Assembly: GCA_002339345.1 (NCBI GenBank)
Contig: DDKM01000060.1
Coordinates: 1 to 64,000 of the forward strand
DNA length: 64,000 nt
Source: Firmicutes bacterium UBA2598
Lineage (GTDB): Bacteria; Bacillota; PH28-bin88
Reading direction: 5' to 3'
Part shown: positions 44,981-53,674 of the stretch, in pieces
Position numbering within the stretch: position 1 is the first letter of the stretch
Layout: every line of letters begins with the position of its first letter
Notes under the pieces: model-generated
What the model saw: the letters and a program-made list of their open reading frames with translations, nothing else
Databases searched by the model: none
What the model was told of the DNA's origin: nothing
Position numbers and translations under genes: made by a program

Positions 44981-46537
44981 CTATACCATTCGCTGGCGTC
45001 CCTCCCAGTACTTTTGCCTGAGGACGGTCCGCAGGATCTTGCCACTTGGGTTTTTGGGCAATTCCGGCAGGAACTCCACCGATCGCGGTTTTTTATAACT
45101 GGCGATGTGCTGTTTGCAGTATTCGATTAACTCCTCCTCTGTGGCGGAGGTTTCTGCCCGCAATGTAACAAAGGCCTTTATGACCTCCCCCCAGTTGTCA
45201 TCCGGCACACCGATCACCGCCGCCTCCAGTACCGCAGGATGGGAGTACAATACCTCTTCAACCTCCCGCGGGTAGATGTTTTCGCCGCCACTGATGATCA
45301 GGTCGTTTTTCCTGTCCACGATGTAAATATAACCCTCATCATCCACCGTCGCCATGTCTCCGGTGTAGAGCCACCCGTCCCGCAAGGTTTCCGCTGTTTT
45401 GGCCGGCTGGTTCCAGTAGCCCAGCATCAACCTGTTGCTGCGAATAATGATCTCGCCAATTTCCCCGGGCTGCACATCCTGACCCTGGGTGTCCACCACC
45501 CTGACCTCCGCCCCCGGCGACGGTTTCCCACAGGAATTAAGGCGCCTGGTCTCCTTCTCGGTACCCTGGAGAACATGGTCCTCCTTACTCAAATAAGTGG
45601 CCAGGGGACCGCTTTCCGCCAGGCCATACCCCTGACACAGGATTGGACCGAAGGACTGCATGGCCCGCTTCACCAAATCCAGCGGCATGGGCGAACCGGC
45701 ATAAAACAGGGTCTTCAGGCTGGTGACATCATACTGGTCAAAATCCGGCAGGTTGAGCATAAAGGCAACCATGGCGGGCACGGCAAAAATGGCGGTCACC
45801 CGCTCCCGGGCAATTGTTTCCAGTATTTGCCTCGACTCAAATTCCCTGGCCACAACCACGGTACAGCCGCGGTACCAGTAGGATAGGGTCACTCCTTTGC
45901 CACCGGAATGAAAAAGGGGCACCACCGCAAGGTAGATATCATTCACCCCCGACCGCAGTTCCAGCATCTGCGCCTTGGCGTTTTCCACCTGGCCCCGGTG
46001 GGTAAGGGTAATTCCCTTTGGCAGACCGGTGGTTCCACTGGAATAGATGATGTAGCAGATATCTTCACCCTTGATTTCTACCTGCGGTTCCGATGGCGAT
46101 CCTTCTGTCAGAAGCGCCTCATAATCCTCCATGGTGGGCACGCCGCCCTCGATGCAGATAAATTGTTCAATACCGGGCAAATCCGGACGCAAACTTTCTA
46201 TCATGGCAGCATACTCTCGAGACAGGAAAATGGCCCGTGCCCCGGAATCCTCAAGGAGGTGTTTGATCTCCCTGGCTGCCAACCGCCAGTTCAACGGCAC
46301 CAGGATAATCCCGGCCTTTTCCGCCAGCCCGTAGACTTCCCAGTACGGAATGCTGTTTTTACTAAGAATGGCCACCCGGTCCCCCTTGTGGATTCCCCGG
46401 CGGGACATGGCACTGCACAGGCGGTTGGCCCGACTGTTCAATTCACTGAAGGTCACCCGCTGGTCACCGCAGATAAATCCAATCTTGTTTGGGTATAGAC
46501 TGGCATTTCGCACCCATATCTGTCCGAGATTTTCCAT
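44981..46537 (-). CDS. AMP-forming acyl-CoA ligase (class I adenylate-forming)
   Basis: A 518-aa ligase: P-loop SSGTTGLPKGI, aromatic-site region, GWLYTGDMATVDDEGYIYI and the hinge DRKNDLIISGGENIYP, with the catalytic Lys near the end in NPSGKILRTVL. The ATG at 46537 follows GAGGGG; a GTG at 46549 is in frame. It is the first gene of the ten-gene operon and likely activates its starting acid (aryl-lactate, aryl-propionate, or a dicarboxylate). Substrate is not predictable by eye. Confidence 0.9.
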   Translation of the reverse strand: MENLGQIWVRNASLYPNKIGFICGDQRVTFSELNSRANRLCSAMSRRGIHKGDRVAILSKNSIPYWEVYGLAEKAGIILVPLNWRLAAREIKHLLEDSGARAIFLSREYAAMIESLRPDLPGIEQFICIEGGVPTMEDYEALLTEGSPSEPQVEIKGEDICYIIYSSGTTGLPKGITLTHRGQVENAKAQMLELRSGVNDIYLAVVPLFHSGGKGVTLSYWYRGCTVVVAREFESRQILETIARERVTAIFAVPAMVAFMLNLPDFDQYDVTSLKTLFYAGSPMPLDLVKRAMQSFGPILCQGYGLAESGPLATYLSKEDHVLQGTEKETRRLNSCGKPSPGAEVRVVDTQGQDVQPGEIGEIIIRSNRLMLGYWNQPAKTAETLRDGWLYTGDMATVDDEGYIYIVDRKNDLIISGGENIYPREVEEVLYSHPAVLEAAVIGVPDDNWGEVIKAFVTLRAETSATEEELIEYCKQHIASYKKPRSVEFLPELPKNPSGKILRTVLRQKYWEGRQRMV

Positions 46538-46883
46538 CAAGCCCCTCACCCCTATTGCATCAAAAAATTGATAGCTGCCAGGGTTTCCTGCCTGTGACTA
46601 CTCCTTCGACACCCCCCTTTTTGGCAATGTATGAACAGTGGACGGGCTGGCCCCGGTAGGCCCTGTTTTTGTTTGATTATAGGTCGTGACCGGGCCAGTC
46701 GCATATCGCCAAAAAGGCTTTTTTGCTGGTATCCCCGGTGTGAAAACAGGGTTACTTCCTTTGGGTGAGCCGGACTGTTTTGGGGCGGGACAAGGCAAAG
46801 CCCATTGATAAGAGATAGCCGCCGTGATAGTGTTAAATTGCACAAACCCTTGGCGGGGTTTGTGTTAATTGGTAGGTGAGAAT
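46538..46883. other. Intergenic region between the CoA-ligase operon and the GNAT gene
   Basis: About 330 bp without a supported gene. It holds a GC hairpin with a T-rich tail near 46643-46675 (GGCC pairs around CCGGTA, then TGTTTTTGTTTG), which would terminate plus-strand transcription though no gene precedes it, and a perfect inverted repeat CACAAACCC-N6-GGGTTTGTG at 46841-46864, 19 bp before the GNAT start, a candidate operator. Confidence 0.45.
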
Positions 46884-47342
46884 GTGGTGGGGATTGTTCT
46901 CGCAAGTGACACTGGCCGGGAGGAAGAACCGCCGAATTCAGGCGTAGAAATATCACCGCCGGTCGCCGGCAGCCCACAGATTGTGGACAGGCACCGAATC
47001 TTTCAGCAGTTTCTGACAAAGGAAGGGGTCTATTACCATTTGGAGTTCATGCTGGATCTGGAATTTAACTACCAAACTGGGATATGTACCATCCATCATT
47101 TAAACCTTCCCAGCCACCTTCGTAACATGGGGTTTGGCTCCCGCCTGATTGGGGAGACGGAAAAACTGGCGCGAAAGTTGAGCATGACCGCGGTCAAAGT
47201 CCCTTCGGAGCACCGGGCCACCTCCTTCTGGCTGAAAAACGGCTATGGCTTTACCTTCAGTCATGAAAAGGACTTCTACACCAAACACATGGGACGGGAT
47301 AACCTTTACCTCGCCTACGACCTCCAGAAAAAACCGGCTTGA
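46884..47342 (+). CDS. GNAT-family acetyltransferase
   Basis: About 152 aa. The acetyl-CoA loop is LRNMGFGSRLIGETEKLA, followed by HRATSFWLKNGYGF, standard for GNAT fold proteins. The first ~40 residues are unlike the family. I choose the GTG at 46884 behind TAGGTGAGAAT; a TTG at 46869 is in frame. The gene faces away from the CoA-ligase operon and stands alone. Target unknown. Confidence 0.8.
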   Translation: MVGIVLASDTGREEEPPNSGVEISPPVAGSPQIVDRHRIFQQFLTKEGVYYHLEFMLDLEFNYQTGICTIHHLNLPSHLRNMGFGSRLIGETEKLARKLSMTAVKVPSEHRATSFWLKNGYGFTFSHEKDFYTKHMGRDNLYLAYDLQKKPA

Positions 47343-47353
47343 TTGCCCCTCCC

Positions 47354-47390
47354 AAAAAATGACCCGGCCGCTCTGTGGCTGATCCGGGTC
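47354..47390 (-). terminator. Terminator of the molybdenum-hydroxylase/MFS/IclR operon
   Basis: On the minus strand GACCCGG and CCGGGTC (47361-47367 and 47384-47390) form a hairpin with a 16-nt loop, followed by ATTTTTT. It lies 60 bp past the IclR stop, and shortly after the convergent GNAT stop. Confidence 0.75.
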
Positions 47391-47449
47391 CAAGTTAAAA
47401 AACAATGGCATATAGAAGGAGGGTCGGACTGCCATTAAAGGGAGTGGTT

Positions 47450-48244
47450 TTAGGGGGCCGACCACTCCCCGATACCGCCCACGGCCTGTAGTGCCGCAAC
47501 AGCCGCCTGCCGCATTTTTTCCGCGGTAAAGGAATGGCTGAGGCCGACCATCCATACGGCCGCCACAGGCCATCCAGGGACATGGGGGATGGCCACACAA
47601 ATTGCATTGACCCCGCTGATATACTCCTCAAAATCGGTAGCAAACCCATCTTTGCGCACCGTGTGAATCTCTGCCAGATATCTTGCAGGATCGGTGATGG
47701 AATTACTGGTAAATAATGGCAACCTTTTTTCCGCCAAAATACTCGCAAGCTGTTCATCGGGCAGTGCCGCCAGGAATACCTTGCCTGCCGCCCCTGCAAA
47801 AAGGGGGATCACCATCCCCACCGGGGCGGTTATTTTTAGTTCAGCGGGGCTGTCAACCTTGTCGATGATGGTGATTTTCTGTTCATCAAAGGTGCCTAAA
47901 AACACCGTCTCCCCGAAACTATGGGCAAGGGAGGTCATCACCGGCCTGAGCACCGCCCGGAGATCCCTCTCGACCATGGCATAGCTGTTAAGCCGCAGCA
48001 GTGCCGGACCCAGCCGGAACTTTTTAGTACGGGAATCTTGTACAAGCACCCTTAGATCCATGAGCGCCTGGGTGATACCATACACTGTACTTTTGGGATA
48101 ACCCAGGTCACGTGCCAGGTCGCTGATCCCCACCTCCCCCTGGGCCCGGGCAATCTCCTCCACGATGGCAAAGGTTTTATAAACCAGTGGGGCATTGTAA
48201 CCGCTGCTCTGCCTGCCGATTGCTTCATCGATGATCTTTTTCAT
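47450..48244 (-). CDS. IclR-family transcriptional regulator
   Basis: A 264-aa regulator: N-terminal winged helix (about 20-80; DLARDLGYPKSTVYGI) and an effector-binding GAF-like domain (about 95-260). IclR members often respond to aromatic acids such as 4-hydroxybenzoate and protocatechuate. Its ATG overlaps the MFS stop as ATGA, placing the regulator last in the operon it likely controls. Repressor or activator mode is unknown. Confidence 0.92.
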   Translation of the reverse strand: MKKIIDEAIGRQSSGYNAPLVYKTFAIVEEIARAQGEVGISDLARDLGYPKSTVYGITQALMDLRVLVQDSRTKKFRLGPALLRLNSYAMVERDLRAVLRPVMTSLAHSFGETVFLGTFDEQKITIIDKVDSPAELKITAPVGMVIPLFAGAAGKVFLAALPDEQLASILAEKRLPLFTSNSITDPARYLAEIHTVRKDGFATDFEEYISGVNAICVAIPHVPGWPVAAVWMVGLSHSFTAEKMRQAAVAALQAVGGIGEWSAP

Positions 48245-49503
48245 AGGTTATGGGACCCTCCCGCTGGCATCCGCTTCTCCTGGCGCGTCCAAAGGGCCAG
48301 CACGCCGCCCAGGCAGGCCAGAAGGGCGGAGAGGTAAAAAGCCCCACTGAAGGAAAGGGTCAGTTGCTTGATATAACCAGCGCTGATGGGACCCAGGACC
48401 TGCCCGAACCCGAAAAAGAATGTCACAAGGCCCAGGGCTGCCGGAGCGTTTTTGGGCCCCACCAAATCTCCACAGAAGGACGCCACAATACCGGGAATGC
48501 TCCAGGCGGTCAAACCGAAAAGGATGGCAGAAACCCATATAAGGGCTGTGCCGCCAGCAGAAACCAGTATTAGATAACTGGCCGCCTGCAGGGTGAAAAC
48601 CACCAGCAGAGCCCTTTGCCGGCCTGCAAGATCGGACAGGCTGCCCCAGATAATGGCACTACCAATGGATAACAACCCGACGGCACTCCAGATCTGGCCT
48701 GCTGAAACCTGGGTAAACCCCTTCTCCCCGACCAGGTAATTGACGAAGAACATGGCGTAAATGATATATGACATGCCAAAACAAAAATAAGTAAATGCCA
48801 GCAGACGGACACCCTGTAAGGTAAAAATCGCCCGGACGCCCATGAGGCGGCTGTCCCGGGCATCCTCCTGCCGTGCTGTTTGGGCTCCGTCTCCACCCAG
48901 TACCGCCAACCCCTTCTCCCGGGGGTGATTCTTGATCAGCAGCATGGCCAGTGCACCAATAACTGCAACAATCCCGGCCAGGATCAACCAGTTATATCGC
49001 CAGCCCTCATCAGGATAAGCCTGATTGACCGCCGGCACAATCCAACCAGTGACGGCCATGGCTAGTCCCGAACCACCTACCAGAAAGCCGTTGGCCATTC
49101 CCCGCCGCTGGGGCGCAAACCAACTGGAGGAAAGGCCCATGATGGAAATGTTGCCACCTGCGCCGCCGACACCAGTCAGGAATCTAAACAGCACCAGGGA
49201 AGCCACCCCCCCGGCCAGGGCAGTGGCAGCCATGGACAGGGCGGTCCAGAATAAAGCCACGGTAATGACGATCTTGGGACCGTAACGGGATGCCAGCATC
49301 CCAGCCATCAAAGCCGCCAGGAAATAGCCGAACATGTTGGCAGAAGCAATAATCCCCGTTTCATCGTGGGTGAGCCCCAGGCTGGTCTGCATGGAGGGTA
49401 AAATCATGCCATAGCTGAATCGGCCAAAACCCAGCGACCCGGCCACCACCAGGATACCCACCACCAGCATGATCCATCCGTAATGGATCCTGTTCGCCTT
49501 CAT
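48241..49503 (-). CDS. MFS transporter (oxalate/formate antiporter-like)
   Basis: A 420-aa carrier with twelve predicted helices. Features include the NMFGYFLAALMAGMLASRYGPK loop typical of MFS cytoplasmic loop 2-3, and SWFAPQRRGMANGFLVGGSG. It resembles the YbfB/OFA-like monocarboxylate carriers. The ATG overlaps the molybdenum subunit stop as ATGA. In this operon it probably brings in an aromatic acid such as hydroxybenzoate or nicotinate-like substrate. Confidence 0.88.
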   Translation of the reverse strand: MKANRIHYGWIMLVVGILVVAGSLGFGRFSYGMILPSMQTSLGLTHDETGIIASANMFGYFLAALMAGMLASRYGPKIVITVALFWTALSMAATALAGGVASLVLFRFLTGVGGAGGNISIMGLSSSWFAPQRRGMANGFLVGGSGLAMAVTGWIVPAVNQAYPDEGWRYNWLILAGIVAVIGALAMLLIKNHPREKGLAVLGGDGAQTARQEDARDSRLMGVRAIFTLQGVRLLAFTYFCFGMSYIIYAMFFVNYLVGEKGFTQVSAGQIWSAVGLLSIGSAIIWGSLSDLAGRQRALLVVFTLQAASYLILVSAGGTALIWVSAILFGLTAWSIPGIVASFCGDLVGPKNAPAALGLVTFFFGFGQVLGPISAGYIKQLTLSFSGAFYLSALLACLGGVLALWTRQEKRMPAGGSHNL

Positions 49504-51863
49504 CTACCATCCCCCCTGGCGGCTTCGTCAGGTGTAGCAGGGACCGCCTCCGCCATCTGGCGGTTTTGGCTGAAGTCGGCGTTCCTCTTTTCCCGCAGGG
49601 CGCGCCAGACCTTTTCATAAGTAAGGGGAAGGCTGTATACCCGGATACCCATGGCATCATAGATGGCATTGGCGTAGCAGCCCATGGTGGGAATGGTGGC
49701 CCCCTCCCCCACCTCCTTGACACCCCATGGGCCGGCGGGTTCAAAGCTGTCCACCAGCGCAGAGGTAATCTTCGGCATGTCCAAGGCGGTGGGCAGACGG
49801 TATTCCGCCAGGTTGGGATTCAAAATCCGTCCGCTGGCATCGAAAAGCACTTCCTCCCACACGGACTCACCCATACCCATGTACAGTGCCCCGTGGACCT
49901 GGCCGTGTAACAGGGCCGGATTGATGACGGTACCGCAATCATGAACATCCCATACTTCCTTCACCTGGATTTCACCGGTTTCCTCGTCAACTTCAACTTC
50001 ACTGATCTGGGCGGCAAAGCTGTAGGCCGGCGAGGTGCCCACCGCGGCCCCCCTGAAGGTACCACCAAGTGTCGGAGGTGTATAGGCCCCACGGCCGATC
50101 AAAGGACCCTTGCGCACAAAGAATTCCCTGGCCGCTTCCCCGAAGGTGATGTTGACCTCCGGCCTGCCTTTAACAAAGATGACACCTTCCCTGCAGTCCA
50201 GTTCCTCCGGCGCAACCTGCATCATCTCCCCTGCCATGGCCAGGAGCTGCTTTTTGACCTCTTCACCGGCCTGTTTGACAGCAGCACCGGACATCAGGGT
50301 TTGGCGGCTGGCATAGGCGCCAAAATCGTGGGGGGTGGTCTCGGTGTCCGCCGCCACTATCTTCATCCTTTCATAGACAAAACCCATTGCCTCGGCGGCC
50401 ATCTGGCAAAGGACGGTATCGGAACCCTGGCCGATGTCGGTGGCCCCGGTATAAAGGGTGGCCGCCGATCCATCCTCGTGAACCTTAATTATGGCGGCGG
50501 CGTGGGGAAGGTTGGTACGGTAGATGGGGTATCCCGCACCGGATACAAAGCTGCCCACCGCTATGCCGATACCCCTGCCCCGGGGCAGTTTTCCCTTTTT
50601 GGCATCCCACCCGGACAGCCGTCGGGCCTGTTGAATACATTCCTCCAGTTCACAAGAGTTAATTTTGAATTGATTGGGTGTAATGGTGTTGGGTTTCCTG
50701 GCATTTCGCAACCTCATTTCCAGGGGGTCGATACCCAGATCTTGAGCCACCATATCCAGATGACACTCAAAGGCATACCTGGGCTGAGGGGCACCGTGGC
50801 CGCGCTGGGCACCGCAAGCGGGAAGGTTTGTATATACCCGTATCATGTCAAATTTGTAGTTGGCAAAATCATAGGTCAGGGTGAGCATGGCTCCGGCATA
50901 ATAGGCGGTGGCAATGCCCAGACTGGTGTAGGCACCACCATCCATGATGAAGTTGGCATGAACGCCCAGGATTTTTCCATCCCGGTCCACCCCGCTGGTG
51001 ATCTCCATGATTTGACGGTGGCGCCCGCGGTTATGGGCAAACATTTCGTGCCGGTCATAAAACATTTTCACAGGTCGTCCAGTAAGGCGGGACAGCACTG
51101 CCCCGGCGAATTCCAGGCCGGTTGGTTCCAATTTACCGCCAAAACCGCCACCAACGAATGTTTTCACCACCCGCACATCCCCCATGGGCAGCCCGAACTG
51201 GCGGGCAATGTAGTACTGGAAATAGTGGGGGGACTGGGTGCTGGTATAAACGGTAAGTTTCCCCCCTTCCCACATGGAAATGGCTGAATGGGGCTCAATG
51301 GGGGACTGGTATGTCCGCTGTCCGACAAAACGGTCGGTACGGACGTGATAGGCTTGGGCGAAGGCTTTCTCCACATCTCCGAAATGCTGGTGAATCTCCG
51401 TATTGATATTCCGGGGGTACTCGTCGTGAATCTGTGGAGCACCCTCTGCCATGGCTTCGATGGGATCAAAGACGGCAGGCAGCACTTCGTAGTCCACTTT
51501 GATGAGTTTCAACGCCTTGTAAACGGTCTCATCATCCACCGCCGCCACCGCCGCCACCTTGTCCCCTACAAAACGGACCTTGTCGATGCAAAAAATGTTT
51601 TCATCCCAGCGGGCCGGGCTAATGCCGTACTTCAAAGGGGGCACATCCTTATGGGTAATTACCGCTTTCACCCCAGGCAGCCTTTCCGCTTCGGTAGTGT
51701 CGATGTGCAAGATCCGGGCATGGGGATGGGGGCTTGTTAAAATCTTGCCCACCAGCATGTTGGGGAATTTCAAATCACCCGTGTACTTGGCCTGTCCTGT
51801 CACCTTAACCCGCCCGTCAATTTTGGGTACACTTTTCCCGATGACCGCATAATTATCCCTCAT
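49500..51863 (-). CDS. Molybdenum hydroxylase large subunit (HcrA/CoxL-like)
   Basis: A 787-aa molybdopterin-cytosine-dinucleotide type subunit. VGGGFGGKLEPTGLEFAGA and CGAQRGHGAPQPRYAFE bind the cofactor, TDIGQGSDTV continues the site, and KEVGEGATIPTMG has the catalytic Glu near the C-terminus. Similar to 4-hydroxybenzoyl-CoA reductase HcrA in size (about 770). The ATG at 51863, ten bases after GGGAGG, is preferred. It overlaps both neighbours. Substrates in this family include hydroxybenzoyl-CoA, nicotinate and purines, and only the neighbourhood suggests an aromatic one. Confidence 0.88.
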   Translation of the reverse strand: MRDNYAVIGKSVPKIDGRVKVTGQAKYTGDLKFPNMLVGKILTSPHPHARILHIDTTEAERLPGVKAVITHKDVPPLKYGISPARWDENIFCIDKVRFVGDKVAAVAAVDDETVYKALKLIKVDYEVLPAVFDPIEAMAEGAPQIHDEYPRNINTEIHQHFGDVEKAFAQAYHVRTDRFVGQRTYQSPIEPHSAISMWEGGKLTVYTSTQSPHYFQYYIARQFGLPMGDVRVVKTFVGGGFGGKLEPTGLEFAGAVLSRLTGRPVKMFYDRHEMFAHNRGRHRQIMEITSGVDRDGKILGVHANFIMDGGAYTSLGIATAYYAGAMLTLTYDFANYKFDMIRVYTNLPACGAQRGHGAPQPRYAFECHLDMVAQDLGIDPLEMRLRNARKPNTITPNQFKINSCELEECIQQARRLSGWDAKKGKLPRGRGIGIAVGSFVSGAGYPIYRTNLPHAAAIIKVHEDGSAATLYTGATDIGQGSDTVLCQMAAEAMGFVYERMKIVAADTETTPHDFGAYASRQTLMSGAAVKQAGEEVKKQLLAMAGEMMQVAPEELDCREGVIFVKGRPEVNITFGEAAREFFVRKGPLIGRGAYTPPTLGGTFRGAAVGTSPAYSFAAQISEVEVDEETGEIQVKEVWDVHDCGTVINPALLHGQVHGALYMGMGESVWEEVLFDASGRILNPNLAEYRLPTALDMPKITSALVDSFEPAGPWGVKEVGEGATIPTMGCYANAIYDAMGIRVYSLPLTYEKVWRALREKRNADFSQNRQMAEAVPATPDEAARGDGR

Positions 51864-52389
51864 GGTCTGCACCCCTCCCTTCTTGCAACCTTTTGGCAGC
51901 CACCATAACCGCCTTTACCACATTGACATACCCGGTACAACGGCACAGATTACCGGCGATGGCCTCCCGCACCTCCTGTTCGGTGGGAGAGGGGTTTTTA
52001 GCCAACAAGGCTTTGGCCGAAAGGATCATCCCCGGTGTACAGTAACCGCACTGCACTGCCGCGTGATCAATAAAGGCCTCCTGTAGGGGATCAAGGGTGT
52101 CGCCCTGTTGCACCAATCCCTCGATGGTGACAATCTCCTGCCCGTCAGCCTCCACCGCCAGTACCAGGCAAGAATTCACCGGTTTGCCATTCAAAAGCAC
52201 CGTGCAAGAACCGCAATCTCCCAATTCGCAACCTTTTTTGGTCCCGGTAAGGTCCAGGTGATCCCGCAGGACATTCACCAAAAGGGTGTTGGCCTTCACC
52301 ACCACCGTCCGGTGATCGCCATTGACCACCAGGTTCACCATATATCTTTTAACCCCATTCTGATCAGTAATTGCCTGCATGGTCGTCAC
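51853..52389 (-). CDS. Molybdenum hydroxylase 2Fe-2S subunit (HcrC/CoxS-like)
   Basis: A 178-aa subunit with two [2Fe-2S] sites: plant-ferredoxin type CELGDCGSCTVLLNG ... NSC (about 55-80), and the helical type CGYCTPGM ... CRCTGY (about 115-155). The first 18 residues are an extra N-terminal stretch. GTG at 52389 follows GAGGTGAGAT. It lies eight bases after the FAD subunit gene and overlaps the large subunit start. Confidence 0.93.
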   Translation of the reverse strand: MTTMQAITDQNGVKRYMVNLVVNGDHRTVVVKANTLLVNVLRDHLDLTGTKKGCELGDCGSCTVLLNGKPVNSCLVLAVEADGQEIVTIEGLVQQGDTLDPLQEAFIDHAAVQCGYCTPGMILSAKALLAKNPSPTEQEVREAIAGNLCRCTGYVNVVKAVMVAAKRLQEGRGADHEG

Positions 52390-52397
52390 ATCTCACC

Positions 52398-53267
52398 TCA
52401 CACATGCCCTTGCTCAATTGCCCGGCGCAAGGACCGTTTGGTAAGCACCCGCACTAGGTCCCGGCGGTATTCCGCAGAGGCCCGGATGTCAGAAATAGGC
52501 TTGCATGCAGTGGCTGCTCGTATGCCTGCCTCCTCCAGCAATTCCGTGGACACAGCATTACCCACCAACCTCTCCTCCGCCTCCCGCGCCCGTATAGGGG
52601 TTGGGGCAACAGCACCCAGCACAATTCTGGCCTCCCTGATTACCCTTTCCACCACCGTCACCGCTGCGGCCACACCAACCACCGCCAGGGCACCCGACCG
52701 GCGAAGACCGAATTTGATATAGGTACTACCTGTGGTGGACTGGTCAGGAATCACCACCTCTGTCAGGATTTCATCATGGGCAATAACCGTTTGACCGGGC
52801 CCTGTAAAAAACTGCTCCAGGGGGAGGGTCCGCTCCCCTCCGGGTCCAACCAGAGTGACCTGGGCACCCAACGCAATCAAGATTGGCGGCAGATCGGCAG
52901 AAGGAACAGCATTGACCAGGTTGCCGCCCACCGTTCCGATGTTCCGGATCTGGTTGTTGGCCATCTGGTGAGCCGCCTCTGCTACCGACAGGTAACGCTG
53001 ATGCAGCAGGGTAGAATTTACCAAATCGTTGTGGGTACACCGTGCCCCCAATATCAGCCCCTTCCCCTCAACATACCCGATGTCTGCCAGGGATCGGATA
53101 TTTTTTAGCGACACCAGCGCCTTTGGAACAACCAGCTCGTGCTTCATTTTGATGAGCAAATCCGTTCCTCCCGCCAGCACCTTGGCCCCGGCCCCAAGGT
53201 CAGCCAGGATGGCGCAGGCTTCCTGTACGCTATGGGGACAATAATAATTGAAATCCGGTAAATACAT
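52398..53267 (-). CDS. Molybdenum hydroxylase FAD subunit (CoxM-like)
   Basis: A 289-aa FAD-binding subunit: AKVLAGGTDLLIKMK and QIRNIGTVGGNLVNAVPSAD bind the flavin; the C-terminal CO-dehydrogenase-flavoprotein domain follows. It has no extra Cys-rich loop after the second motif, where HcrB of 4-hydroxybenzoyl-CoA reductase carries four Cys for a [4Fe-4S] cluster. The ATG at 53267 follows GGGAGGGGGG. It is the first gene of the five-gene operon. Confidence 0.92.
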   Translation of the reverse strand: MYLPDFNYYCPHSVQEACAILADLGAGAKVLAGGTDLLIKMKHELVVPKALVSLKNIRSLADIGYVEGKGLILGARCTHNDLVNSTLLHQRYLSVAEAAHQMANNQIRNIGTVGGNLVNAVPSADLPPILIALGAQVTLVGPGGERTLPLEQFFTGPGQTVIAHDEILTEVVIPDQSTTGSTYIKFGLRRSGALAVVGVAAAVTVVERVIREARIVLGAVAPTPIRAREAEERLVGNAVSTELLEEAGIRAATACKPISDIRASAEYRRDLVRVLTKRSLRRAIEQGHV

Positions 53268-53674
53268 GGCTTTACCCCCCTCCCGGATAAACCGGACCAT
53301 TCTCACCCCAACCGCCGTTCTCCCCAGTAAACACCCATTCGTTATAATAAATTATGCGTCTCCCATTCTTTACCGTCAAGAAAATTCTGAAAACATATTT
53401 CCCCATTTTTTACACCGCAAATTTTCGGTAAAGGTGTTCACCCAAACAGGGTACACCCCGCAACGGGGATCCCTCCCCTACTTTTCATGCTTTTTAGCGA
53501 TGGCTTTATTTCAGAAAATTCTTTACAGTTATTTTTAGGATCATATTACATTGCACTTCCTTTTGGAGCAGTAGGACGGTTTTACGGCAGGAAACATTGG
53601 ACGGAAAACCCGGTAGGAAGGTCACGCCGTACCCGTTGCCAGGAAAATCTGATCCAAAAAGGAGGACAAGGAAA
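53268..53674. promoter_or_regulatory. Divergent region between the molybdenum hydroxylase and D-2-hydroxyacid dehydrogenase genes
   Basis: Just over 400 bp, AT-rich between 53330 and 53560. It must hold promoters for both operons, and the IclR protein is the natural regulator. I found no convincing palindrome or -35/-10 pair by eye. No small gene is supported. Confidence 0.45.

Noticed and set aside
49941..51287. 448-codon open frame on the plus strand
   Set aside because: It lies opposite the molybdenum hydroxylase large subunit, which has clear catalytic motifs; the plus-strand translation is low complexity and rich in Gly, His and Pro.
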